Below the pieces are notes generated by a model. It made no database searches. It was not told the origin of the DNA and worked only from the letters and a program-made list of their open reading frames with translations. A DNA stretch of 64,000 nucleotides from Kondoa malvinella (lineage: Eukaryota > Basidiomycota > Agaricostilbomycetes > Agaricostilbales > Kondoaceae): NCBI GenBank assembly GCA_039545315.1, contig BCIM01000007.1, positions 956,745 to 1,020,744 on the forward strand. The letters are read 5' to 3'. The position numbers and the translations under genes were made by a program. Shown piece after piece: positions 11,461 through 22,047 of this stretch (positions are counted from its first letter, which is position 1; each line of letters begins with the position of its first letter).

Positions 11461-14292
11461 ATGAAATCATTCCTTTTTACTGCTGTTGCTCTTTCGGTTG
11501 CTCTGGTCAACGCGACGACGATCACTTCGGACTCTGCTGTTGCGAAAGATCAGGTAGAGTCACTCCTACGCATCTACTACTAAGCGCTGAGCTGTTCTGT
11601 TAGACCTTTGACTATATCATCGCTGTTCGTTATCTTTCCTCTGAGCTATCCACGACTAATGACGTGTCACGATATAGGGAGCTGGTCTCTGTGGCTCTGT
11701 CGTGGGCTCAAAACTAGCCGATGCTGGATACAAAGTCCTCTTGATCGAAGCAGTATGTCCTTCTCCACTTTCGACTCGATCGATCAGGCTCAACTGGTCG
11801 TAGGGCAAAGATGCTCGCAATTTGGAATCTGGTAACGCTTGGTTTCTGGCTCTGATCGACAGCATCTGATGTTGTAAACAGTGAACGTCGCTCGTCTGCA
11901 GAATCAAATTCCGGCCGAGTTCAACTGGAACTAGTAAGTCAACAACTTGTCCGATAGCCATACCTCGCTGATGCATGGCGTAATCGCTTAGTGATATGGA
12001 AAACGAGCCTCAAGCTGCTCTAGCTGGCAAATGTGTCGGTGGAGGCACATGCATCAGTAAGTCTGTGATCTGTTCAGCGTTGACATCGATTAATCCAGGC
12101 TCTAGATGGAGGCGCCTGGTGGTTCCCCTCAAGGCCCCACGAGTTCGATACCTTGGCTGCGGCGAGCGGAGATCCTGGCTGGAACCATGCCTCGATGATT
12201 CCTTACATGAAGTACGTCTGTGTCGATCGGTTTCGGCTTGCCTTATACTATATGCAGGGCGGCCGAAAATGTCACCCGGTGAGTTTTGAAGTACACGTCA
12301 AAGTTTCGCTCACATCGCGCTTTCAGACCAAGCGCTGCACAAAAAGCACAAGGCGCTACCTGTGAGTAACTCGCAGCTGAGTGTTGCCCTGTGATCATGA
12401 GTTTTATAGTGGTCGAAAGCGTTCATGGCTTCAATGGCGCGATCAACGTCTCTTTCCCAGACGCAGACCGTGTACCTGAACATGTGCCGCTCTATCGCAA
12501 AGCTTTCCAAGTAAGCTTTTCTGACGTCTTCGGCTGCAGTGAAGCTCATTATTGACAAGGCGGTTTTCACTCCTCCCGCTTTTTCGAGCACCAAGGATCT
12601 TAGTGATCGGTTCGTTAGATTCATTCCGGTGAGATCGCAGCTGAACTATTGCTCTACAGAACCAGCACTGGTGCTGCTAATGCTATGGTCGCTGTATGGA
12701 ACGATCCAGCTACTGGAGAAGACATGAGATCAACTGCCGCGCATGGCTTCATCTACAACAAAGATTACAAAACAATGACAGTCTTGACTCAACATGTGGT
12801 TGGCGACGTCATCATGACGAAGAGCAGAGCTACCGGAGTGACTTTCTACTGTATGTCTATGATCTGTCTGCTTCGATCTTGCCTAAAGCTTTGTGTTAGC
12901 TGGAACGAGCAAAACTCCTCTAATAGCTAAAGCTACCAAGGAAGTCATCCTTTCTGCTGGTGCTTTAGCTTCACCTGCCATTCTTCAACGCTCTGGAATT
13001 GGCGCTCCGCAGGATTTGAAGGCAGCTGGCATTCCGCTCAAGATCAATCTACCTGGTGTTGGCAAGAACTTGTTCGATCATGTGTGTAGATCGCTTACAC
13101 TTTGACGATGCTCACTGACCACGCTTCAGACTGGAAGCTCTATCTCTGCTTTGCGTAGGCCACATCAATTAGTACAAAGCCGCTTACTAAGCGTGATGAT
13201 AGTCACACAAGAAGCGGCAGACTCTGGCAAATACGTCAACTTGGCTGCAGTATGTTCCTCAACTCCTCATCCCAGCCTGCGCTGAGAGAAAGAGTAGCCT
13301 TTTGCTCCTTACGTGGCTCTAGTCGACACCAAACAGCTCTTCCCATCCGGTCACTACTGCCCTGTCTGAATGTTCGCTCAGCTCATTGTTCTGGTATAGA
13401 TTGGGCAACGCAATTGGACGACCTCAAGACCAACTTGAAAGCAGAGATCAAAGCAGCAGTGGCTGCGGGCGCTTTCGTAAACCAGAATTCTGCCAAATAC
13501 GTATATGACTACATTGTGTCTTTGGTCGTTGATAAGCAAAGTAAGTTCAGCTTGTCCTCCCTCGACTCGTGACTAATGCTCTCGCAGTGCCCATCGCAGA
13601 GGTATGTCAGCTCAGTACTCGGCATGATATTGCTCAGACATCATCGACAGTTGGTTGGGACTTCGTGCGTCCATTATCGTGCCCATGATCTGTGCTCACT
13701 ATCTTGCAGCTACCCTGCCGTCTTGACTGCGTTCGCTTGGCCTTTGATGACTTTCTCCAGAGGTCACGTTCAAGCTGTATCGACTGACGTAAGTAGCTAC
13801 CATGTTGCTGTTCAATTGTTTTGACATGCTTTCCAACGCAGGCATTCCAACAAGCCAAGATTGTTCCCCGCCTCTACTCACATTCTTTCGACGCAGCAGT
13901 CTCAGTACAAGCTGCGAAACGTCTGCGCGAGCTGTACAAGAATGCTGCTTTCAACGACATCGTCGCCGATCCTTATGCTTCGCCATCTGGCAATTTGACG
14001 GACGCCGAGTGGCTCGAGTACTACAAAACAACCAGCACTCAAGGCGCGCACTACGGGGGAACGACCTCGATTCTTCCTCTCGCGAAAGGCGGCGTTCTTG
14101 ATGGCAAACTCAAGGTTTTCAAGACGACTGGTCTCCGTGTTGTGGATGGCGGCATCATTCCGTTTGCGTTCTCGAGTGAGTGACATAGTATCGGCTTGTT
14201 CTGAGCTGATTAAGCGGCTCACAGCGCACGCCATGGGCTACCTTTACCCTTTGGCGCTTCGTGCTGCTAAAGTCATCCTGGACGATGCTTGA
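11461..14292 (+). CDS. Secreted GMC-family flavin oxidoreductase (AA3-like), paralog 1
   Basis: A signal peptide (MKSFLFTAVALSVALVNA) precedes FDYIIAGAGLCGSVVGSKLA and KVLLIEA, the FAD-binding Rossmann fold with GxGxxG. Next come QNQIPAEFNWNY, GKCVGGGTCIS (the GMC signature 1 region), LDGGAWWFPSRPHEFD, and the second GMC signature KEVILSAGALASPAILQRSG followed by IGAPQDLKAAG and LPGVGKNLFDH. The C-terminal substrate half contains TSTQGAHYGGTTS and LRVVDGGIIPFAF, and after an intron AHAMGYLYPLALRAAKV, so both active-site His positions are present. About 15 short introns can be placed and the frame stays open throughout. GMC enzymes oxidise alcohols or sugars and reduce O2, quinones or LPMOs outside the cell. 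The substrate class cannot be called by eye. It is paralogous to the gene at 38173 and lies 525 bp upstream of the AA9 gene on the same strand. Confidence 0.88.
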
Positions 14293-14817
14293 GATGGTCT
14301 CTACCGGCCATGACTGGATCAAGGGCATGCATTGTGACTCCTGGTGTGCATTGACGGTGCTGTAATACCTATAATGCAACAGTACCTTCACGTATCATCC
14401 CCTTCGTTTCGCGCGCGGACGCAAGTTGTCCTGCATCGTCCACACCTTCTGCAAGACCAGTTGGATATCGATTGTCCGATGCAAAGTCTATTGATCAGCA
14501 CAGGACACGCTCGACTTGTGCGAAATTGTTTCGTTTGGCCTTAGTGTTCGAATATGCTTATCGCGTCAGTTTGACCATCTGCAACTTGCCTCAAAGTCTG
14601 CAGACGCCTGCGATAGTACAATATCCAGCATCGCCAATCTCGCACATCAAAAGGCAATCAGGACTTGTTGGCATGGCTTTGGACAGCGTGTCCAGAAGCG
14701 TTCTTCTGGTTACTGTCGTTTCGTTGTCAAGGCGCGAGTGTGGTCTCTTTCTGCACTTCGCTGCTATTGCTCTGCTTGTCCTGAACTCATTCTTCACTTC
14801 CTCTCTTTCTCGATAAT
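14293..14817. other. Spacer between GMC-1 and AA9; AA9 promoter side
   Basis: There is no supported gene in these 525 bp. The ORFs crossing it do not match neighbouring splice patterns. It should carry the GMC terminator and the AA9 promoter. Confidence 0.4.
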
Positions 14818-16479
14818 ATGCTGTTCTCTGTGCTCTCGCTTGCGCTGGCCACAATGCCTGCCGTGCTCGCACACGGGTCAGTGCTCTATTGCTCAGACCA
14901 CCTCTGTGTTCATATCCATCATGCAGCAATGTAATAAACATGACAATAGACGGGAACTTAAGTCTTGGGTGAACGACCGTGATGCGTACGCTAACAACCC
15001 TTCGAGGATCAGTCAGTATTTCTCTCTATCACCCACAGATCTCACACTGATTTATTTGTCCAGTGCGCAAGTGAGCTGCCTCGCAAACACTGCAACCAGA
15101 TCTAACGCAAGACAGGGTTCAAACGAATTCCGCCATAACGGACGTCAAGTCAAATTTGATGACCTGTAATGCTTATGACGGCAAAGTTCCTCCACCAGCT
15201 GCGCTGGTCCAAGATGTCACGGCTGGTTCGGACATTACTTACCAGGTATGCGTTCCCATCTATCCAGTACACTCGGGCTGACATGCTGTACAAGTGGAAT
15301 GACTGGACAGAGTATGTCAGGCAGTTCTCGCATCATGGTCCAATTATTACTTGGTGAAGCGCTTCTCTGACTACAGACTGGCATTGTCTGACACAAGAGC
15401 AGGATGGCTAAATGCGCAAACGATGACTGCAAGACTTTTAATCCTACAGGCGAAGTCTGGTTCAAGGTGAGACGCGACCAATTCGCAGCTGCGCACAGGC
15501 TCAAGGCGTGGATGTCAGGTCGCTGAAGAAGGTTTCCATCGCATGGCTACAAATGCTGAAGGCACTAGAATACCTTATTTCGCTACGGATCGCTTTGCCG
15601 AAGAGCAAGGTAAGCTCGCGGACCAGTATCTAGCATCTGTTTCTGACACTTTGGAGCAGGCAGCTCCTGGAAAGTCACGGTTCCTGCCGATCTGAAACCT
15701 GGTCAATACTTGTATGTCGACTGCTTACATTGCAAAGCACTGGCTGATTCATATCAGGATGCGACATGAACTTAGTAGGTCGTATCTAACTTATCAATTT
15801 GAGGCTTATCCTGTCTAGTCGCTTTACACCTGGCGAACAAAGTCGGAGGAGCCGAATAGTGAGTGGATCTACTGCGCTATCAACGTCCCGGCTGACAATT
15901 GCTCAGCTACCCTTCGTGCATTCAGCTCAATGTGAAAGGATCAGGCAACAGTGTCCCGAGCAACTTGGTTTCCATCCCTGGTACTGCCTATGTACGTCTT
16001 AATGCTGGTATGTCCATTGTGAGCTGACGCGATGTTCAGGATGCCGAAGACCCAGGTCTACACTTCAACTTGTACGCCGCAGATGGAAGTTTCCGAGATG
16101 TCGAATCATATCCTATTCGTGAGTCGATTATCCTCCTGCAGGATATCGCTAACGTATCATACAGCGGGTCCACCAGTGTACAAGTCTGGTCGAGTCGCAG
16201 CTCCAGCTGAAGATGCGCCAGTTTCTGATGCTCAGCCTACGACCACTCGCAAAGCAGTAGCATCTTCCCCGAAGACCACTCTAGCTTTTGTACCCAAGAC
16301 TACATCTGTTCCGGCTAGTGTATCTGTGCCAAAGACTACTTCTGCTACAGCTAGTGCGTCTAGGCGTCCTTGGAGACAGGTGTGTGAGGCAGATTACCGA
16401 GTCGAGTGAATATTCTAATAATTTGTAGCAGGCGGGTCATAAAGACTGGGTAAAGCGCTACAGACAAATGAACGAATAG
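14818..16479 (+). CDS. Secreted AA9 lytic polysaccharide monooxygenase, with an apparent frameshift near the mature N-terminus
   Basis: The signal peptide MLFSVLSLALATMPAVLA is followed directly by HG, so the mature protein begins with the copper-binding His of an LPMO. Exons downstream read RKVQTNSAITDVKSNLMTCN, WNDWTE, SHHGPIITW joined to MAKCANDDC (second His), EVWFKVAEEG, SSWKVTVPADLKPGQYL, MRHEL, ALHLANKVGGAE, YPSCIQLNVKGSG (axial Tyr region) and DAEDPGLHFNLYA. All of these are AA9 hallmarks. A Ser/Thr/Pro-rich tail (about 16200-16380) leads to WRQQAGHKDW and the stop at 16477-16479. AA9 enzymes cleave cellulose or other beta-glucans oxidatively outside the cell. No CBM1 was seen. HGNVINMTIDG at the N-terminus fits the family, but its frame is one base off from SWVNDRDAYANNPSRI. 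Splicing to stay in frame instead destroys the motif. Confidence 0.85.
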
Positions 16480-16608
16480 TAGCTAGAGTACAAGGTAAGA
16501 ATAACGATATCGTCGAGACCCAACCCTGACTCGTAGCGACAGGGTAGCTTTGTAACTGGATATTTGATATTTTCCTATGATACAATAAACCCCATTCTCT
16601 CTTTTCAC

Positions 16609-16999
16609 CTATGATTTCTGGCCCTCATCGGCGTTGGTTGCTATCACAAGATCGTGAGAACAGAATAACGTGAAGATCAGCGGAGACCTACCGGCATCAA
16701 CGGCAGCATCCACCTCGTTCTCCTGCTTGTAGGCGCTCTGCTGAGCTCCTCTTGTGCGCTCGTTGATGATGTTGTCCTGGCTGATATCCTTGGTATCGCT
16801 ATCGGGTACAAGTAAGCTATCGATTACGATCCATCGCTGAAGAGAGCCTCACCCTTGCTTGAGCTGGTCCTCGCTGACTGCGTTGTCTTCGGCAGCAGCG
16901 TTGAAGTTGGGCTCTTGGGCTGTTGCGCTACATATTAGAGAGGGTTTATGGCTTGATATACAAGTAAGCCTCACCAGTTGGGAGAGGTGAGTCGGACAT
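16609..16999 (-). CDS. Small acidic hydrophilic protein (about 76 residues), unknown
   Basis: Four short exons join cleanly: MSDSPLPTAQEPNFNAAAED, then NAVSEDQLKQG, then DTKDISQDNIINERTRGAQQ, then SAYKQENEVDAAVDA, then ATNADEGQKS and a stop. The introns have GT...AG ends (for example GTGAGG and GTAGGT donors) and ATAG acceptors. The composition is rich in Asp, Glu, Asn, Gln and Ala with no hydrophobic core, so the protein is probably disordered or helical and intracellular. I do not recognise a family. It converges on the AA9 gene (gap about 130 bp) and is divergent from RTT109. Confidence 0.6.
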
Positions 17000-17385
17000 G
17001 ATTTCTGATTTGTGTTTTGGTTGTGGAAAGAAAGGGGAAAAGGTGAATCGCATACGGAGGAAACAAAACAGCAAACGTCATGAGAACATCGCCGATCAGA
17101 TGGGTCTATCACGTAAGATTGTTTGCCTTTTCCAGTTTGAGCATTTAGAGCAGAGGAGGGGCTCTGCGACAGCGTGTTGCTTGCAGGAACTACTACAGAG
17201 CAAGACTGTCGCGCTTCAATATGAAGACGCGTTGCTGCGCGGACAAATCGACGCGTTGCCAGGATATGAAAGCAAAAGGAGCTGGCAGTTGCACAGGCTT
17301 GGAGCAGCATATAGCCTCAAGGATTGTATAGTCTAGAATCCATGAGCGCATTCTGAGCAAATTGACTGTTCTTTTTTAATCCGCC

Positions 17386-18909
17386 ATGACTATACTCGCC
17401 TATGTACGCGAAGAGCTGGCCAAAAACTGCTCATTACGCGTCTCTGGCTCAACAAGACAAGTTGATCTCGTCCTGCTCAAGTCTGAAGCCAGAAGGTCTT
17501 ACTCACTTTTTCCTTGGGCAACAAATCACAAAGAGACCAAAGTTTGGGTAGAAGATGTGCTGCTGTCTGTCAGTGAGACTTCAGAAGACGGCAAACTCGT
17601 CCCTGCATTCGGCTTAGAAGCGTCGCTGTATCGTATTCCCTCGACTGGCGTCACTCTGCTGTACATTTCAAAAGCCGACACTACAGGCCTTTTCGCGCGT
17701 CCTTCCACTGCAAAGACTGTCACTGCCGCTTTCGTCAGCTGGTACCTGTTGAACGGAGGCTCAGATGTTCGCGTACACGTCTTTGGTCGAGCTGCTGCCC
17801 AATACCTCTATCCCGGCAGTGTCGAGAACCCAAACAAGCGAGTACTATCAGACAAGAGGCTTTGTGGTTGGTGGAAGAGCGTACTCACTCTTGCCGCCTC
17901 GCTCACTAAGCAAGACAAGGGCAAACAAGTCAGCGCTTGGTTCGCTTTACCAGATATAGAAGCTTCAGAAGCGCGCCGCATGATTGGTTCAGCTCAGACA
18001 GATCCAGATAACAGCATACAGTGGTCGTATGGTCATCCTTACAAGACTTTACCGCCAATCCGCTCCTCTGCTCCGGACGCACTTCAGCTCGGCGACCTCA
18101 TCCCAGCTTTTCCAGACGACCCCAAATCTCGCTTCCTTACTTCTCTCACCTCTTCACCTATGTCATCAGCGGGCGAGCCGGGCGACTACGAAGATGCTCA
18201 TCTTAGCAGTCATGGCAAAACCGATAACCAGCTTGAGCATCAGAGAGGAGTGGAGAAGGCTAGGTTGAAAGCTATTGGGTTAGATGAGTATTGGGAGAGG
18301 CTGGCTTTCAGGCAAGAGTGTTGCTCGGGTGCTGTCGTGGGGTTCTTCGTGTTGGTGTCGAAGGATGAGTCGGCTTCGTCAAATGCAGTCGAGGGATCAG
18401 GGAAGATAGAACAGGCTGCCGTTCAAAATGCTGGAACAGAAGCTGTAGACGCGAAAGATGGGCAACAGGAAGAAGAGAAATCGGAAGTAGATGCAGAAGC
18501 GACAAACAGCTCGAAGAAAGACGAAATACCTTGTCTAAGCCATTCTACCTACACGAAGCTTTGGAGCATCTATCACAATTGCAACTATTCACTCCAACCT
18601 ACAGCTCAACCGGTCATTGAGAAGCAAGCACCGCCTACAGCAGATCCTTTCGCACCCACAATTCCTCTCGGCCAAACTATCGAAAAAGCTATCGCTCGCA
18701 TCGCAAGTGCTCATGCTGCTTGGCTATCTCAGCTCAAGACTGCGCTTCTTGGTCATCCAGGACACCTTGATCGTGCTTTCCAAAGTGTCATTTTGCCAGA
18801 AGGCACAACAGTAGAAAAGAGAAAGGCAGATGAGCTGGAGAAGACTGAGGGAGCGCAGAAGCCTCAAGTGATGACTCTCAAACCCAGGAAGAAGGCCAAG
18901 CCTGCTTGA
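17386..18909 (+). CDS. RTT109: Histone acetyltransferase RTT109 (KAT11), H3K56 acetylation
   Basis: A single uninterrupted exon encodes 507 residues. Family-specific blocks are clear: LFPWATNHKETKVWVEDVLL (about residues 43-65), IPSTGVTLLYISKADTTG (about 83-100), VHVFGRAAAQYLYPGS (about 129-145), KRVLSDKRLCGWWKSVL (about 151-167), WSYGHPYKTLPP and AFPDDPKSRFLTSLTSS. Rtt109 acetylates H3K56 (and K9/K27 with its chaperones) on newly made H3-H4 in the nucleus, and it is fungal-specific. The C-terminal half holds a long acidic Glu/Gln/Ala-rich insertion (about 325-385), then LKPRKKAKPA, a lysine-rich tail like the one in yeast Rtt109. It is the only long intronless gene in the window. Confidence 0.95.
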   Translation: MTILAYVREELAKNCSLRVSGSTRQVDLVLLKSEARRSYSLFPWATNHKETKVWVEDVLLSVSETSEDGKLVPAFGLEASLYRIPSTGVTLLYISKADTTGLFARPSTAKTVTAAFVSWYLLNGGSDVRVHVFGRAAAQYLYPGSVENPNKRVLSDKRLCGWWKSVLTLAASLTKQDKGKQVSAWFALPDIEASEARRMIGSAQTDPDNSIQWSYGHPYKTLPPIRSSAPDALQLGDLIPAFPDDPKSRFLTSLTSSPMSSAGEPGDYEDAHLSSHGKTDNQLEHQRGVEKARLKAIGLDEYWERLAFRQECCSGAVVGFFVLVSKDESASSNAVEGSGKIEQAAVQNAGTEAVDAKDGQQEEEKSEVDAEATNSSKKDEIPCLSHSTYTKLWSIYHNCNYSLQPTAQPVIEKQAPPTADPFAPTIPLGQTIEKAIARIASAHAAWLSQLKTALLGHPGHLDRAFQSVILPEGTTVEKRKADELEKTEGAQKPQVMTLKPRKKAKPA

Positions 18910-19102
18910 GGTTAGTTCATACTCTTGATCGCTGGATGTCCGCTGATCTGCGTCGGTCAGGCTTTCCTCAGAAATCAACGATGCCTCAGAGCGGGCGGGG
19001 TGCCACTTCGAAAAGCACGGGCATCAATCTTTATGCTGTATTGCAAAGATGCTGCACTCGGCCAGCGATGCTTCCCAAATTGCGTACTCCCAACTCTCAT
19101 CT

Positions 19103-20936
19103 TTACAGAGAGTATCTGCCAGGGATGGCGACGAGGTGTCTCCACCTACACGATCGTGAGCTCAAGGCTAGCGAGCGGATGACGAGACACACCAGTCGCG
19201 CATCATCCAAATGTCGAATTCAGTTACGTCCATGGATGCACCAGCCTGTGTACGAAGGTCAGACCATCCTTACACGACGTGTAATAGTAGACCGACCTTC
19301 ATGATGAAGCTTGTAATACCCGTTGGCGTCCCTGACTTGCTATCAGATAAGACCTGGCGACGGTGACTTTACGCACAGTCATAGAAGTCGTCTGGACATG
19401 CAACCAATCACATTGTTAGGTCTATGACGGAGCAGGATCATACCTAGAGCCAGAGTATGCTACACAGCCATCAGTCGGGCAGATTAAGCATAGGCTAGAA
19501 ACTCACTCCGAATTCGTGTAGCCAGATGTGAGGGTTCTCGAGGTTCGCCAAAAAGTATTCGGATCCTGTTCATGCGTCAGCCCATGTCTCTTGAATGATG
19601 CAGAAAAGCCATACCAACGCGACCACCCTGTAATCAGCTTGAGGTTAGCATGTTGCGTCACGTTGAGATAGGAAGGCGAACCCAATCTCCTCCTGTACCT
19701 CCAGACATCTCTTTAGTCAGCCAAAGCGAGAGGTCGTAGTGATTCTCAGCTCCGCCAGGGCATTCAGAGTAGTCCTGAAGTCCAATAAGAATCGCTCGCT
19801 AGAGTCTGGAGACGAGACGTACGCCATCTCTGACGAAGAAGCCTATTCAGAGCAGAGATCAGTTGAGATGACAAACAACCGAATGAGCTAAGTCACGGCC
19901 ACAACGAGGGTCGCACTCTGGGATGCCATCTTGATCTTTGGTAGTGTGAACAAGGATACCGGAAGTGTCTCCTTGCAATTGACTCTCATCCGCAACAGCC
20001 CATCCTACAACGCTTGAGGTGACGTTTTGGTATGGCCAGCCTAACGAATTGGATGAGGAAGATGACAGTACGAGCGTTTGTGATACATACCTGCGTAGCC
20101 AGTGAGACCGTCAGTCCATTTCCGGACGTTGGTGTCTAGCGATTGCTCAATAGCTTGACGTTGAGATGCTGTAACGCTTTCTGGGTCCTCCCAGCGCACA
20201 CAAAAGTTGATATGGCTAAAAGCTGCATCGGAGAAAGAACTCTGGATCGTTGACGAATTTACCCTCCAGCAGCAATGATCGTATCGTATCCGTAATTGGT
20301 GAACTTTTCCCACCTATGATGGTGATGAGTTTTGGATAATACGACATGAGCCAAGACTGACCCTGCAGGCTGGTTATAAGTCTCTACCTGATGATCCCAG
20401 ACTTCTTTGAGCGGACCCTCGAGATCAGCAGGTGGGTTCCAGCCGCTGGTGGGCTCGACAACGGACGCAGCTGGCTGGCTGGCCGTACTTGCGGACGAAG
20501 ACCCTTCTGCAGCGACAGAGGAAATTCGAGGGGTTTCAGCATTGACGTCCGCTGTTGGTGCGCTTGACGGAGCGTCTTCGACGGGTGTAGCTTGCGAAGT
20601 CTGGACTTCCTCTGCAGATGAAGCCTGCTTGGTAGCGGGGTTGCTGGCAGGGTATAATTCGGCCGTGTCGGGAAGAGGAACAGCGATAGCTTCCTGTGCC
20701 GGCACAACCGATGGAACAGTGATGGGTACGGGCACGATAGATGGGCTTGGCCTATTCCAACGCCAACCTCCAAAACGCCAGCCTTGTCGTCCTCCGTGGT
20801 GCCGCTGTCGTCTTTGCATGCCAGGCGAGTTCTCGCCAGAAAGGCCCCATGAAGAGCCATCAGCATCTCTAGGATCAGAGCCTGCGGCGACCAGCGCTGC
20901 AAAGGCAGGTAGGAGAAGTACAATTGAAGCTTTCAT
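19103..20936 (-). CDS. Secreted HExxH metalloprotease-like protein with Ser/Pro-rich linker
   Basis: The start MKASIVLLLPAFAALVAAGS is a signal peptide. Residues about 20-60 are rich in His, Arg and Trp. A long Pro/Ser/Thr/Ala linker (about 65-175) follows, then a folded region: WDHQVETYNQPAG, RWEKFTNYGYDTIIAAGG, CVRWEDPESVTASQRQAIEQ, KWTDGLTGYAG, CDPRCGRDLAHS, YSECPGGAENHYDLSLWLTK, and EMSGGTGGDWG. Exons then join to NPHIWLHEFG plus HTLALDDFYDW, that is HEFGH followed by a conserved DDFYDW, then TPTGITSFIMKAGASMD, VTEFDIWMMRDW and WRHL to a TAA. HExxH is the zincin zinc-binding and catalytic motif. I know this arrangement from uncharacterised secreted basidiomycete proteins, some annotated as cellulose-binding. 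About ten introns are visible. Proteolysis is inferred from the motif only. Confidence 0.72.
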
Positions 20937-22047
20937 GGCGTAGAGAATGTGTACGCTTGGACCAGCCAAAGCCGAATGAACACTTAAGCGAGTGAGAGAG
21001 AAGAGAGAGAGTAGTAAGAGAGAAAAGAGACAAGCAATGGCATAGAAGAGTATCCAACGCCAAGCTGGCGTTACTATGTGCTGGTGTTTGAGCGCGTAGG
21101 CCGGTTCAGCACTTTAGGTAAGAATTCTTCTGCTCTAGAAGTACACCGAATAGGGCGCCTTGCTGCCCTTGCAGCTACCGTTTGCGTTGGACAGCGAAAC
21201 ACATGAGTCAGTGAACAATCGCGTAGCAGATCTGTGACTTTCAGTGCTTGTCTTGCAGCGCCGAGGCGTCAAAGACACGTCCCAACACTGTGCGTTGTTG
21301 GGCGGCAACCTTGCTATCGGCTTCTGCTGCTTGCATATTTCTTGCACCTTGACAATGACATGACATGACATGACAATCATGAGGTCGCCGAACACTTAAT
21401 CAGGCTGCATCAAACAGTCGAACAGCACGAGGATGTCGTCGATTCCAAGATTATGCATCCTCAGTGGTTCGACCTGTGGAGGGGAGACATCCCGGACAGC
21501 AGCTGGCCATGGAACCTCCGGCGCTCCTTGCCTGCTGTCTATCAGATGGGCATGCATCCTCCCTACTGCTCAAATCTCAACGGCGAGATCTGTCGAATCG
21601 TCATGTGTCCAGATTACGGAGGGGACCTGCCAAAGCGACAGATTCATACCTTGATGTGGTGCACGTATCAAGAAGTTTCAAGGCAGAACACCAAACTGAA
21701 GATAGACTTGAGCAGGTACGAAAGATGGGGCGGAATGCCAAATACATGATGAGAACTTGGTCAAGATAGAGCATTAAAGCTTTCGCTATAGTGCAAGAGG
21801 ATCGGCGAGGCTGCCCATACAACTCCAACGAGTACGCAGGGTCTTTGTAGAATGCGTAGGCAGGAAGAGCGCGAGGCGATTCACAATGCACAGATCATCA
21901 TTATACAGCATGGATTCGAGGCCGCCTGCTAGTACAGCTCTCTCCCAGTTATTGCTGATCATAGTCCCCTTCTCGAGCTTTCCATGCCAGCATGCTACAG
22001 AACTCGCAGTCAGAGAGAAACAGCCAACGTCCAGCAAGCTCACTATG
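20937..22047. other. 1.1-kb gap with no confident gene
   Basis: Two ORFs are long enough to note: plus 21453-21749 (98 codons, Trp/Cys-containing) and minus 21135-21395 (86 codons, Cys-rich C-terminus). Neither has a recognisable family, a signal peptide or a convincing splice partner. A short ATGAC tandem repeat lies inside. The region would hold the promoter of the metalloprotease-like gene. Confidence 0.35.
21355..21374. repeat. Pentanucleotide tandem repeat (ATGAC)4
   Basis: Four perfect ATGAC copies in a row. This is a simple microsatellite in an apparently non-coding stretch. Confidence 0.9.

Noticed and set aside
20407..20943. Plus-strand 178-codon ORF
   Set aside because: Antisense of the signal peptide and Ser/Pro linker of the metalloprotease-like gene.
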